From contig NC_052515.1 of assembly GCF_014356525.2 (NCBI RefSeq), forward strand, positions 23,195,212 to 23,259,211: DNA of 64,000 nt. Reading direction: 5' to 3'. The position numbers and the translations under genes are program-made. Below the pieces are notes generated by a model. The model did no database searches, was not told the origin of the DNA, and saw nothing but the letters and a program-made list of their open reading frames with translations. Positions 38,647 to 49,900 of the stretch are shown one piece after another; the first letter of the stretch is position 1; each line of letters begins with the position of its first letter. This stretch comes from Nilaparvata lugens. Lineage: Eukaryota > Arthropoda > Insecta > Hemiptera > Delphacidae.

Positions 38647-38925
38647 ACTGCATATCTTATAAATAACATGAATGCTGCCCATTCAATCAATGCTGAAAAT
38701 TCAAAGTGAATCACACAATCCGTATTTACAGGAAAGTAAATCCCTAATAGAACCAAGCTGACTGTGAAAGATGTTAGTGGTTCTGACGACTGTGGTACAA
38801 ATGGTCACCCATCCAAAAGGTGTACCGAAAGCTCTACTTGAGTAGGCTGTATACAATCCTAGCCTTAGGGTGTGTGCACACAGAGAGCGGTCAGCGGTCT
38901 TAAGAGGATATAGATGTATCTATAT

Positions 38926-40011
38926 AATGGGCCATATGGATAAAACCATAGCCACCTCTAATACAAGGCCCCGGCCTACGATATTGCAACGTCGCAGCGT
39001 AGGCCTAGAATCTAATACATGATTGGTGAAAAAGATCAGCTGGTATTTTTTTAAATAGTTTCCACCAATCATGTATTCGATTCTAGGCCTACACTGCGAC
39101 GTTGCAATATCGTAGGCCGGGGCCTTGTATTACAGGTGGCTATGATAAAACCAAAGCATATGCTCATGAGCATGAGCATGGAGCATAAGGTTTTGCTCAT
39201 GAGCATTAGGTAGAAGCATAAGCATTTGCTCATTTTTATATGAATAATCTTTACCTTATACTCGTACCTTATGCTTCTGAACTCTGGAGCAAATGCTCAC
39301 GTATTTTAAAGATTTTTCATCAGCTGATTCGCCTTTGTGGCATTACTTTGGTTTTATAGCTCACAAAAAGCGCTAAATATGCAAGTATAAACACCGCTTG
39401 TGTTTGGTCGTCTGCTCTGTTCTCTATCCATGAATTGAATTTAAGGTTAGTTGAGTTCTGAATTTTGAAATAATAGCGTGAAGAAATGTCATCTCTATAA
39501 TAATCTTCAGCATAATCTTATAATCTCAATAGCCTTCTTATAATAGTCTACACTCTCATCTTCTTAAATGCCTATTTCCTATTACGTGATGGCTATCTTT
39601 ATATCGGATAGATATATTTTGTATTTATTCTTTTGTAGGAATAATGGTGATTTATATCATGGTTGAATCTAAAAAGAGTTTTATAGTTCTCAACTATTGG
39701 TTGTGATCGTATCTGGTAGTTTTCTCTTACACGAATTAGCTGAGCCATTTTACTACGATCAAAAGGTGAAAAGCTGCTCCAGACTAGACTCACCTTTTTT
39801 GAAGCATTTGCTTCAAAAGTTGAGCAAATGCTCTAGTTTATTCATACTCATACAACTTTGAGCATAAGCTTTTACTTTTGAGCAAATGCTCAAACTATTT
39901 TTTATGAGCATGAGCAAAAGGTTTTGCTCACGTTTATTCATATAAAATGAATCATATGCTCCATATTTTAGAATTATAAGTAAATGCTCAACTTTATTCA
40001 TATGGCCCATT
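38926..40011. mobile_element. Element with AATGGGCCATATG ends and subterminal palindromes
   Basis: The ends AATGGGCCATATG and CATATGGCCCATT are inverted. Both end regions are crowded with variants of GAGCATGAGCAT and the 12-bp palindrome GAGCAAATGCTC (near 39291, 39821 and 39881), like transposase-binding arrays. Without the inserted MITE it is about 0.88 kb. I see no coding region. It sits inside the 38.87-40.08 kb element. Confidence 0.65.
38948..39143. mobile_element. Long-arm MITE, copy 2, with 9-bp target duplication
   Basis: A 196-bp element, ATAGCCACC ... GGTGGCTAT, flanked by exact GATAAAACC repeats (38939-38947 and 39144-39152). Long inverted arms and a 9-bp duplication are the habit of Mutator-type transposons. 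It is inserted into the larger palindromic element at 38926-40011. Confidence 0.85.
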
Positions 40012-40401
40012 GTATAAACTTTATCAAAACCACACTAAGGCCGCTGGAACTCGGAACACTCTCTGTATGTACACACCAAGCATACATGTTTTGTGAATTA
40101 TTGGGTGAATGAATTGAAATTCAATTCCAACTGTTAACATTCCTTGCTTTCCATTTTACATCCAACCAAAGCTGACAGTTATAAGTGAATAATCACCCTA
40201 GGCCCGAGAGGAGATCCCAGCAACCAACCGAACGCTATCCTACAGCGCACATTGGAGGTTTGTTAAAAGTTCAAATAATCATTATAAAAAAGTGTCCAAC
40301 GTAGGAATATTGGCAGAGGCGCCTCTCAAGGTCATTCGGACTACTCGACGACCTTGGTGAACCCCAACAGCTAACTACGTGGCTAAGGTCCCCCCTCTCA
40401 C

Positions 40402-40533
40402 CACCAATCACACTTCCAACATCACAGTTAGCAATCACATCAGCTGTTCGCGCGCACAAACCACAGACACTCGACAGACTGGCAGCGCACAACTTGTTTA
40501 TGTAATACACACGCAATAGAATGGAATGCCACT
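40402..40533 (-). promoter_or_regulatory. CpG-rich island in larp intron 1, candidate alternative first exon
   Basis: This minus-strand stretch is markedly GC- and CpG-rich (it contains GTGCGCGCGAACAGC) inside an AT-rich intron. It starts near an initiator-like TCAGTGG (about 40533) and ends at a strong donor, GTGAGAGG, at 40401. It has the look of a noncoding first exon that could splice to the 68-bp larp exon. It could equally be the GC-rich body of an unrecognised mobile element, because SINE-like pieces flank it on the right. Confidence 0.2.
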
Positions 40534-40956
40534 GATTACCTACAGATTAACGCACCAAAATTAACTCACTACAGACTGGACGTATACAATTAATTGAATG
40601 GTTCTCGTTTTCAGTGCCTGTAAAACTGAACTATAGGTGTCCCGTCCCCCCGATGGATGCTAGCATAATTCTTGATGAATTGATTTTTTAGCTGGGGATG
40701 AGATCTACATGATCCTTAGTGTGATTCACGTTAAAAAGTCATCACCTAACTAACATTGGTTTGTTATCCTTATCTGTCATTGGTTAAAGGAGGATATTAT
40801 CCTTTTCTAACTCCCCACAGTTACCAAATACTGTGGTCTGTGGGCTGTTAAGAATATTCAATCGCAATTATTAAAATGTATTGTTACATCAAAGGGATGT
40901 ATAATGATTTTCTTGATGGTTATAAATTATGTTATTAACTATTGATCATTATTAAC

Positions 40957-41196
40957 AAAATCGCTTAGATAAGCTAAAAATTGATCAGATAAGTTAAGAA
41001 TCATGCGCCTGCTACCCCCGTTGGAAGGGTGACCGCTTGAGCCAACTCCTCTGAATATGATTCTTGAATTATAAAACCGCTTCACGGTGGTTCGGAGCCC
41101 ACCTAAAACTTTACGGTACATTCATCTCTCATTATCATCCACCTCATTACCCATGCACAAGCCCAAAGCTCATGTGGGCATCAACCTCAGAAAAAA
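40957..41196 (+). mobile_element. SINE, second copy of the 20.2 kb family
   Basis: It shares TCGCTTAGATAAG, GTTGGAAGGGTGACCGC, GGTTCGGAGCCC and the tail CATTACCCATGCACAAGC ... CTCATGTGGGCATCAACC, ending in an A run. It is flanked on both sides (about 40.62-40.72 and 41.34-41.45 kb) by two diverged copies of another unit containing GATGAGATCTACAT. Confidence 0.65.
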
Positions 41197-42471
41197 GCCT
41201 ACACCAGGATGACTTGAATCACACAGCTATCTACTGTAAGTTATAAGGAGGTGTAAAATGAAACTTGGCAACTTTGCCATCCTATCATTTCCAATGCGTT
41301 TGAAGCGTGAATCTGACGATGTATTCAGTGCCTATACAACTAAAATATAGGTGCCGCAGATGCTAGTTAAATATTATTCTTGATAAATTGTTCTTTAGCT
41401 GAGGATGAGATCTACATTATCCCGAGGCTTGTGCGTGGGTAATGGGAGGAGTACTAATAAGAAATGAATGGATTTCGTTTTTTTACAATCAAATGTGATA
41501 AATAATATTCATGGTTGATGAATAGCATAGAAAAACGATTAATGAACAATGGATTCATTCATTCTGAACAACAAAAGAGACAACATAATACACCATAAAG
41601 CAGACAAGACAAACCATAAAACAGATAACATAAACTATGAAACAAAGTTATGATCCAGGCTTGAAGCCACCAGCTGAAGATAGAACTTCACTACTCTCTT
41701 ATCATGTATAGTATTTTCTTTTATTGCACAATAACTATAAGTTCTAGGGAGTGAAACAATTGGAGCTACATGAAGATGAACATTGACGGCATTGCTTGGC
41801 GGTGACAAAACCTTTATTAAAATAAAATGAGTTTGTCACTAAAAAAAATTTGTTCAGCCAAAGTACTGACAAAGTACTTTGTCCTGGAATAAGTTCAATC
41901 TTAGAAACCCTTCATGAAAACTAATCAATGGACATTTCGCAAGAATGTGGATTGGAATTTATAATTTTTATTTCACGAAATTTATATGAAATATACAGTT
42001 ATTTAAGACTTGCATGAATTAGGTATTATTTGAAGTCTCAAGTCAGGTCTACACCCAAGATAACACAGAGACTAAAAATACCACAAATCACTAATCCTAT
42101 AAAGTGCCGAACAAGAGAATAAACAGGAAAAAATGTCATTGCAACACTCAATAAATTATTAAACTCAGTAAAACTGAAGTGAAACAGAAAAAATAAGAGT
42201 TCAAAACTCGCAATGAAACAGTAAAACTTCATCACAGTTCAAATTCATAATCTTGGAACTAGTACGGTATTGAACTTTATGGAGCCACAAGTTTTACTAC
42301 CAGAGTTTGCATACAGTCTGCGCACAAGGCGTAAGTTACAGATTGCCAACAAAACACAGATTCGAAAACAAAACAAAAGACAACATGGACCGGCAGATGA
42401 GGGCAATGAGCAACGTATAGCACACAGCAGTGAGGTGCCGACTATTTCAGACTAATAATGATTATATCATC

Positions 42472-42625
42472 AGCAACCGCTCTGCAAATAGATTGCATGA
42501 CTGGGGGCGGTACCTCCCTCACCAACACCTCCCCCCTAACAACCTCTAGTAAGTCAACTTCAACCCCCTGTCCAATGCCCCCTCAACAAAGAATGACGGG
42601 AAATTTATCTGGCACTGCGGTACTG
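42472..42625 (+). CDS. Exon-like open segment, unidentified, strand uncertain
   Basis: A GC-enriched block follows an acceptor-like TATATCATCAG and stays open on the plus strand as a Ser/Thr/Pro-rich peptide (TALQIDCMTGGGTSLTNT, later PCPMPPQQRMTGNLSG). It ends near a weak donor (GTTAGT). Codons prefer C at third positions, unlike the surrounding DNA. About 140 bp upstream another open stretch begins with ATG at 42279 (MEPQVLLPEFAYSLRTR) and meets a GTAAGT at 42331. I recognise neither peptide. It could be an exon of a gene nested on the opposite strand of larp, a processed pseudogene, or chance. Confidence 0.18.
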
Positions 42626-42756
42626 GTTAGTACTGTATTATTATATTACCGATATATTAAAACAAACTAAAAACAAAACATTGGTAGGAAGAGTGGACAG
42701 GAATCAGTGTAGTTTATCATTCTCACATAATATAGGTACAATACCTTTAACTTACC

Positions 42757-42792
42757 CGAGCCAGCCAGGTCACTCGATATTATTGTTTTTAA
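42757..42792 (+). mobile_element. Short fragment of the 14.66 kb SINE-like family
   Basis: GAGCCAGCCAGGTCACTCGA followed by TATTATTG matches the last bases of the copy at 166-275 read on the minus strand. Confidence 0.4.
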
Positions 42793-43650
42793 TTGTGGGT
42801 AGATAGATTGAACCAATTTTCAGTTTATTTTTTTGTTTTTCAAATGAATGTATTTTTATCTTTTTATCAATTAAACTATAGGTTAAACATAATAAACTAT
42901 TATGTCAATAAACAACAATGACTCCAATAATGACAGTCTTGAGTATCTCTCACTTTTGTGTCCAAAAAGTACCTACTCATTATTTCATACATTCAACTCC
43001 GAAAATAAAGACGAAAAGTGAGCGACACAAAAGTTGTGCTCAAAAGTTTAACATATATAAAGAGTATTTCAATTTAAAACATACGGTCTGTCTAAAAAAG
43101 GACCTTTTGGGTACAAGCATACACATATCATATGGTTGTCAAAGCCACAATACTACTCTACTATCAAGAATGTGTTTTTCAAATATATTCTCAATCAAGA
43201 ACAAAGTTGGTTATTGCTAACACATGAAATGGACCAAGTATCTACTTTTATTTTTGTAGTTGATTTTTAGATACGGAAAAATAATATTTTTAATACAGTA
43301 AATGCTCTAATAATATGATGAAAAACCTCGCTTATATCCAAAAAGAAAATGTCAACAATTGAGTTTGAAAAAATTTACAATTGTCACAACTACATCCAAC
43401 CCAAATGCGTATTCCACCTTCCTCAATGAAGATAGCCAATGCAATTCAGTAAGTTTATCACGTTCTGAAATCAAAATAATGAGAAAAAAATACCGGTATG
43501 CTTAGCTTATGTAGGCCCTATACATTTAATAAGGGCCTTATAAGGCACACCATAAAAACCATAAATTTAGAATTAAATTACGCCCCTTTGAAAGTTGAAT
43601 AGGCTACTGGAAAACAACATAAACAGAAATGACATTTGAGATGAACTCAC

Positions 43651-44245
43651 CAACTATTCCTTGTTGATGCGGCTGAAGAACCCTCTTTTCGTTGGCAGCG
43701 ACGGCGGTGGTGGCGACCGTTGGGGGGACAGGGGCAGATGCCCCTTTCTCAGCAGGTTTGCCAGTTATCACAGAGGCAGCATTTTTATTACTCGTCCACG
43801 GATTAATCTTTGGTAAGGGCGCTTCGACTAACCTTTTTTTCTCCTCAGGAACTTCGGTCGTTTCTATGTTCTTTGCGTTTTCATCACACAGACTAGGTTT
43901 CGGTTTATCATCACTTTTGTCAACACCTGTCTCTTTGACATGATGTTTCACTTTATCGGCAGAGGGTAACCTTTTAACACTTCTACTATTTGCAGACTGT
44001 ATTTGCGGAAAGTCTTCAACCGGGGGATTTGAGCACTGTTTGACGGATTTAGTTTGACAACTAGTTTTGGACTTAACCTCAACATGCACAACACTTGGGT
44101 CAGTGCTCGAAGTGACACCCGATGCGTTTATATTCTCTTTATTGGAGTCCATGTTTTTAGCATTTAGTACGGCACCAGCGTAAGAACCGACACTGTCTCT
44201 GCTCTGAGAGCCATCGCTCGACTGACTGGCCATCGGAGCAGCCAT
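43651..44245 (-). CDS. larp: La-related protein 1 (larp), first coding exon
   Basis: LARP1 is a cytoplasmic RNA-binding protein that controls translation and stability of mRNAs, especially 5'TOP mRNAs, downstream of TOR (family knowledge). The exon opens with ATG in an AAAATGG context and encodes 198 codons plus one base. It ends at a GTGAGT donor (43650-43645); reading on past the donor gives only 15 more residues to the end of the frame. The peptide is hydrophilic and probably disordered. It has a Ser-rich start, SYAGAVLNAK near residue 22 followed by NKEN, the acidic-aromatic motif EDFPQI near residue 78, a Lys-rich centre, and EAPLPKINPWT at residues 141-151. That last motif matches the EAPLPKVNPWT segment of animal LARP1. 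The La motif and DM15 repeats are absent because they lie in later exons outside the window. An in-frame TTG two codons upstream is not the start. The family call is firm; that this is the first coding exon in all isoforms is inferred. Confidence 0.9.
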
Positions 44246-44330
44246 TTTCAACGGCAGCCGAACAAGGCGAAGACAGGCGCACGAGGTGGTTAGACCGACA
44301 CGAGGAAAACCTAATCACTGATTTAGCCGG
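44246..44330 (-). promoter_or_regulatory. larp: larp 5' UTR and candidate start-site region
   Basis: GC- and CpG-rich sequence directly upstream of the larp ATG, in contrast to AT-rich flanks. An initiator-like TCAGTG lies at 44321-44316 on the minus strand, which would give a 5' UTR of about 74 bases. No TATA box is evident at the expected distance, as is common for housekeeping genes. The start site is a guess from motif and composition. Confidence 0.35.
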
Positions 44331-47300
44331 AGGCTACAGTCAAAGCCAGTGATTACAAAAAGCATATGCAATTGTCTTCTACTAAAACAAATAAATACAC
44401 TAAAATTCGCCAAATGCATAACTAATTCAACAATCAAAAAAATATATTACGGATATAAACAATATGTTGTTCGGACTACGCATCATAACAAAGTTGCTAT
44501 CACGACGTTGATGAATGATGAAAAGAGACTTTAACAAATAACATCACAGTAAAGTTTTACTTACAACAATGATATAAATAAAAATAATGTTACTTTTACA
44601 CACAATAATGCACAAACGTCACAACACACGGCACAACCTTATCCAGACGGGAATGAAAACAAGTCTAGGCAGTGTGTGCACAACATTTGACCGAGTGCGA
44701 TTATAACTTCTAAGAAGTAATAGGGTAAGTAAACTTGTCACACACAATCATTATCATTCAAAAACACTACTTTTACTCATTAACTCTTGTAAACAACAAT
44801 AAAACTACAGAAAATACATTTAATTTTTATTCTTAACCATGTGGTCGTACAAAATGGATACAGATACGCTGTTATAAACACTCGCCAGATGGTAGCACAA
44901 ATTGGGACAACTGCGCATTACTACAGCGCAGTGTTATTGTTTGTAAAAATATATTTTCAAATGTTTTTGTTCCTCATTATACAAAATGATAGTCAATTTG
45001 AAATTTTTCAAATATTGAATTGATGTTTAAAGATCGATTTGTCTGATAGTTGACATTTCCAAACAAACTAGAATTATTATTGATATTAGACCAGGTTGAC
45101 CGATCAGCTGATACAAAAATCGAACGCTTGAACCGCGAAATTTGAAAGTACACTTATATACATGGAATATTGATTGAGAAATTACCAAGATAACTAATTT
45201 TTCTACTTGAAAATTATGCCTAATATTGAATTGTTTTAAAAAGTAATTATCTTTTTCTAGATATATATTTATTTATCGAGCTAAAAAAAGTCGAGTGGTA
45301 ATTTACTCTCAAGTTTAGACTACAGTATTTGGATAACTGGAGGTTGTTGAATATATATAAAAAATAGCGTTAATTTCAAATACAAATCCACGAAATCTTA
45401 GGGTGAAAAGATATTTATTGAGATATTCTCCGTTGATCATTACTAGTTATAAAAAACTATTGGAACAAAATTGTCTATTATGGAAGAGCCTTATCAATTT
45501 ATTGAAATACAAGTATATCAAGTGACACAGAATGGTAATTAAAAAAAATGAAATTTATTCAAATTATAAGAATAATTATTGAAACATCAAATTTTGCCAT
45601 TCAAGTTTCATTAGATTGCCATACAATTCAAGTTTCATTGCCATACATTCATTAGGTAATGGAATGTATCATTCTTTGAAAATTACTTACCGTTTGCCTA
45701 CCTACCTTTTACTTCTTTATTTGGCTTCCTTGTATCTCCTGCACAAGTCCCGTTTAGATAGAAACATATTCTTGAACTCTGTTTCATTGAAGATTTAATC
45801 CAGAATACTTTACATTAATTCATCTAAAGTTTATGGTCATTTTAAGTAGGTACTTTAGCTTTGAAAACGCTCCACAAACAATAGGCGGAAATCTGGCAAT
45901 CTAAAGAGCTAGAAAGCCCTGCACCATATTTTCTTTCAACTCATAATATAAGCGACGAATACTACCGTAGAGAGGGTGAGCGAAAGTTGTCAGCATCTCT
46001 AACATTCTTTGATAAACTACAAATGAACAATTGGATGTGTAAAAACAAAAATACATCATTCTGGTATCTAAAATACCGTAATAATATATTAATCATCCGT
46101 AGATAATACTTCAATCTTGCTGAAGTTTATAAAACTCTTAGGCCCGGTTGCACAAAAGCCGGTTAAATTTTAACCGTGATTAATTCCGCGAGAACCAATC
46201 AGAGAAGCCGTTTTATCAAAAACGCATTCTCTGATTGGTTCTCGTCAAGTTAATCACGGTTAAAATTTAACCGGCTTTTGTGCAACCGGGTCTCAACTTT
46301 CTAGTTGGATTTCTTCAATAGAAAAATACAGTAGCAAAGATACTATCAGCCTATCAGGTAACTAGAGAATTAGTACCATGCGTAGCTTCAATATCTATCA
46401 ATAAAATAATGTAATATGATAAGCGTCTCTCTCCCTCCCTCTCTCTCGTACTATTCCAATAATTAAATTCAGTTTCCAAGAACACGATATTATTTGTACG
46501 GTACATACTGATATACAATCATAAATTATAAACAATAATCAAAGTAATAAATTTATTAGAAAATCAAAACACAGTTATAAATATTTTAAAAGCAACACTT
46601 CGTATGATTAGGAATGAGTTGAAAGTGTAATAGTTGAAGTGTTTTTTTAACAAATACATATTATTGAGAATACAGTGGAAAATATTGGAATGAGCTCAAA
46701 ATCTATAAAAATTACAGCACATTTGAATAAAGATAAAAAAATAGTTATGATAACTTAATTGTGTAATTTGGTATTTCTTGAGAACCGTAAGAACATTAAA
46801 TAGTTTTAATGAGAAAGAATATAAGTGAGGACATTATACAACTAAGGATATCGGTATTACAAAAAAAGCTAGAAACTAAACTTTGACGTAGAAATTGAAC
46901 ATAGAAGATGGCATAGACAAATACAATTTAACACACCCAAAATTATGAACTTGAAAATCCCTTCTCATTAAATTCCAAGAATGTGTCACAATAGATTTTA
47001 TTAGATAAAAATGCTTCAACATTTTGAAACAATCGCCATTAAGTGCGATATCTGCCAGATAATTTCAGAAAATTTGTAAAATTCATCAGTCAGATGAATT
47101 TTAAGACAATGGGAGCAGAATACTCAGAAATAAAAAAATAATTATTGAATAGTTGGATAAAATTAACAGTAATGAAAATCATTCATAAACTTTATAATAG
47201 GATTCAATTAGTAAACAAAACCGTAATAAATTTAATTAAATAGCTTCTACAACAAGAAAACTCAAACAAAAAATAATATCTCATAAATAATTTGAATAGG

Positions 47301-48136
47301 TACTTATTCAGGACTCCAAATTCAGAATTTAAAATGAGACTAACAAAAAAGTCTGCGATGAAGAAAAATAATTCCATCAAAATGATATTTACAAATGAAT
47401 AGTTGATGAATCTATCATATTTTGGTTCTTGAATTCTAATTATCCAAAATATCTGTGAAGACTATGAACGAATTACAAAATTGGTATAAGTGCCAATAAA
47501 AATATAAGCGGGGAAGTTAAGTTTTTATAAATTACTTTCAACAATAAATATATTGAATATCTGTTTGAGTACTTTTTGTACATAAATGTGCAATGATCAA
47601 AAGATCAGAGTAAGATGGAGATATAAGGGTTATGGAAGTGATATGAGAAATAAAAATGTAATTAAAAAATGGAGAGTTGGGTTGCTTTTGAACAATTTTC
47701 GAAATTAAGTGTTTGTGCTCAACACTTTCACATTAATATCCTGGAATAGATAGATGTGCTGGAAAATTCTAGTCAACTTGACATAATTTATTAGATTTAT
47801 ACCAACTCGGTAGGTACTTAATGAATGTGAACACTGAGTTAAACTCTGAATCAAAGTCCTGTAAGTACATTGACCAACAACAAACTTGTCATTTTCAGTG
47901 AAATTGTTCTGGGCCTGGAAAACACACCCACATTAAAATAAAAAATATGATAAATTATGAGAAAATAATCTTCTTCTTATTTCTTCTTTCATTCTTGAAT
48001 AACGAAGGATCTTCAAAGGATAAAACGTGATGGATGAAGGAATAATGTTCAAGGACGAGGACCAGAGGAGAATAAATGTTCTAACAGACGTTTCCTGAAA
48101 AAAACTTAAAATATTAGAACAAGCAATAAGGAATTT
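44331..48136. other. Upstream flank of larp, no gene recognised
   Basis: AT-rich sequence with a foldback at 46142-46291 and a diverged repeat fragment around 46380-46495. The latter resembles the interior of the element at 48137-48410 (CTTCA..., CTCTCTC..., CAATAATTAA... in the same order). I see no exon, tRNA or other RNA gene. Confidence 0.45.
46142..46291. mobile_element. Foldback family D, copy 2
   Basis: GCCCGGTTGCACAAAAGCCG ... CGGCTTTTGTGCAACCGGGT. The arms extend through TTAACCGTGATTAA and GAGAACCAATCAGAGAA / TTCTCTGATTGGTTCTC, about 65 bp each. The longest and best kept of the three copies. Confidence 0.85.
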
Positions 48137-48410
48137 GAGTGTGTTCACACAGAGAGCGGTCAGGCGTTCTGAGTTCTGCGGTCCACGTTCTTACTATGGA
48201 CAAAATGGCGGCGGTCTAGTTGGATTCCCCAATCAAAGATTAACATAGGTACTATCCGGTAGAGATCTAGAATCTGTAGCTTCAGTGAAAATTTGATAAT
48301 ACGATCGTTATCTCTCTCATATTAATTCAATAATTAATTTCAGTTTTCAAGAATGTAGAACTCGGAACGCCAGACTGCTCTCTGTGTGCTCATACCCTAA
48401 AGATTCAAAT
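48137..48410. mobile_element. Relative of the outer nested element
   Basis: GTGTTCACACAGAGAGCGGT and, on the right, GACTGCTCTCTGTGTGCTCA are inverted ends. Inside are GCGTTCTGAGTTCTGCG / AGAACTCGGAACGCC and a GC-rich CAAAATGGCGGCGG. Noncoding, 274 bp. Confidence 0.65.
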
Positions 48411-48499
48411 TATTGTGTTTTTAAGATTGATTTATACTATGATACTTGAGTGAATAGTAATTAGTAATCCTATCATTAAATAGCCTGTTCTCCGATGAA

Positions 48500-48633
48500 T
48501 TTCTGCTCTGCCAGGCAGGAAAAATAGAATACCAGTTTTTTACGGGAGTGTTCACACACTTGCAGTCTTCTGACAAAGAGAACCCTTCCATAAGAACTAA
48601 TGGTATTCTATTCCCTGCTTAGCAGAGCAGAAA
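48500..48633. repeat. Foldback with about 35-bp arms
   Basis: TTTCTGCTCTGCCAGGCAGG with AATAGAATACCA is inverted against TGGTATTCTATT and CCTGCTTAGCAGAGCAGAAA, about 60 bp apart. Confidence 0.7.
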
Positions 48634-49036
48634 CCTGTATTGGAACGCAGGGATCTAGTTGTATTGTCCTAGTAGCATAATTATGGCAAAAGAAGAGTAA
48701 TTATAAGCATCTAATTGAAGTAAAATAAATAAATGAATGCGTGAATAGAAAAAAATATAAATGAATAATTAAATATATAGATAAATAATAAACAAATGCT
48801 TATGCATGTGAAAATAAAATAAATCTTCATTTTATAACTATTATTTATAATATAAAGGATATCATTTCGTTATTATATCTAATTAAATAAATGTATGTAT
48901 CTTGGTTTAAGTGCAGTAGCATATACTTATATTTATTTTTTGTAAAGCTTTTTTGTATTTTGTTTTTGGCAAAATAAATTCATTCATTCAAAAAGAAAAA
49001 AAATGAATAAGTTTATTTTCAACTTATGTTGAGAGA

Positions 49037-49188
49037 ACACACGAGGCTTTTTTTCAGACGAGTCGGCAAGAGAGGACTGGAAGCTCTCCGATTGGCAGAT
49101 TGGGTTGGCGTATCGAGAATCAGCCAATCGGAAGCTTCCTGTTTTGTCGTGCCGTTCCGACTCGTCTGAGAATCGTCTAGTGTGTTTT
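49037..49188. mobile_element. Imperfect foldback element
   Basis: ACACACGAGG ... CAGACGAGTCGG ... CTCCGATTGGC is inverted against GCCAATCGGAAG ... CCGACTCGTCTG ... CTAGTGTGT. The open frame that covers it on the minus strand is a by-product. Confidence 0.65.
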
Positions 49189-49292
49189 GGCCCAAAATTG
49201 TGCATGGGTGGTGAGATTTAAGCTTTATACCAAGGAACGCTTGTGGCGAGTAGTGGGAGAATCACAGGTAAGATAATTAATTGATTCATGGC

Positions 49293-49877
49293 AGATAACA
49301 GGTCGTTCTATGCCAGTATAAAGTTAATCAAGTCTCGACTATTGTCCAGAGCTACAAAGATGAAATTATATAAAGCCGACATGTATGTCGAACATTTGTT
49401 CAGTGTGGACACGGCTTAAGGCATTAGTCAGGCATGTAGTATGTTATGACTCTGAGACTTGGGTACTTACTGCTGGGGACATAGAAAGGCCCCATCTTTG
49501 AAAGAAAGATTATTAGGACAGTAGTCTCTGTTTGCGAAAATGGAATTTGGAGGAGAAAAAATAGCGAAATCTAGAGCTTCTTAGGGGGGGGGAGTGAAGA
49601 CATCATCCGATTTATTAAAGCTGGCAGGATTAGGTGGATGGGGCACTTGGTGAGGATGGATGATGAAGGGATTGCCAAATGTATATGGATGGAAAGAATA
49701 TACAGTAGAAGAAGAAAAGAAAGGCCAAGGAATGGATGGATAGATGATGTAGAGCGGGATTTGAGAACGTTTGGAGTTCGCAACTAAAAAGGCAGGCAGA
49801 GGATCGGGAGAGATGGAGAGGCTTTGTGAGGGAGGCCAAGGGTTATAGCTACCTGCAGAGCTGAGGAGTAAGTGAGT
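49293..49877 (+). mobile_element. Decayed non-LTR retrotransposon tail
   Basis: Broken frames give the conserved C-terminal order of insect LINE reverse transcriptases: NRSFYASIKLIKSRLLSRAT, DSETWVLTAGD, ERKIIRTV, then AGRIRWMGHLVRMDDEGIAK, RPRNGWIDDVERDLRTFGV and DRERWRGFVREAK. A block of about 50 bp is inserted before the SETW motif, and a frameshift after FGVRN deletes the usual Trp. The element ends in a GTAAGTGAGTGAG tail. It is a dead 5'-truncated copy. Confidence 0.85.
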
Positions 49878-49900
49878 GAGATTTGCCTTTCGCACACCAC

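Larger units (their letters stand above)
38867..40077. mobile_element. Outer element of a nested insertion
   Basis: The left end AGGGTGTGTGCACACAGAGA continues GCGGTCAGCGGTCT, and the right end has GGAACTCGGAACACTCTCTG then TATGTACACACC. These outer ends match those of 48137-48410 in the same order. Almost all of its inside is the later insertion at 38926-40011. Confidence 0.55.
3006..43650 (-). other. larp: larp intron 1, about 40.6 kb
   Basis: The interval runs from the exon 1 donor to the acceptor of the 68-bp exon. It holds no other exon that I can assign with confidence. It is filled with foldback elements, SINEs, LINE and LTR remnants, microsatellites and unassigned AT-rich sequence. 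Two GC-richer, coding- or promoter-like islands (40.4-40.5 kb and 42.28-42.63 kb) stand out and are listed separately. Long parts (about 3.3-6.6, 11.7-14.3, 16.9-20.2, 28.5-29.3, 31.6-33.6, 34.7-36.8 kb) show nothing I recognise. Confidence 0.75.

Noticed and set aside
43692..43943. 83-residue plus-strand frame
   Set aside because: It is the antisense shadow of larp exon 1.
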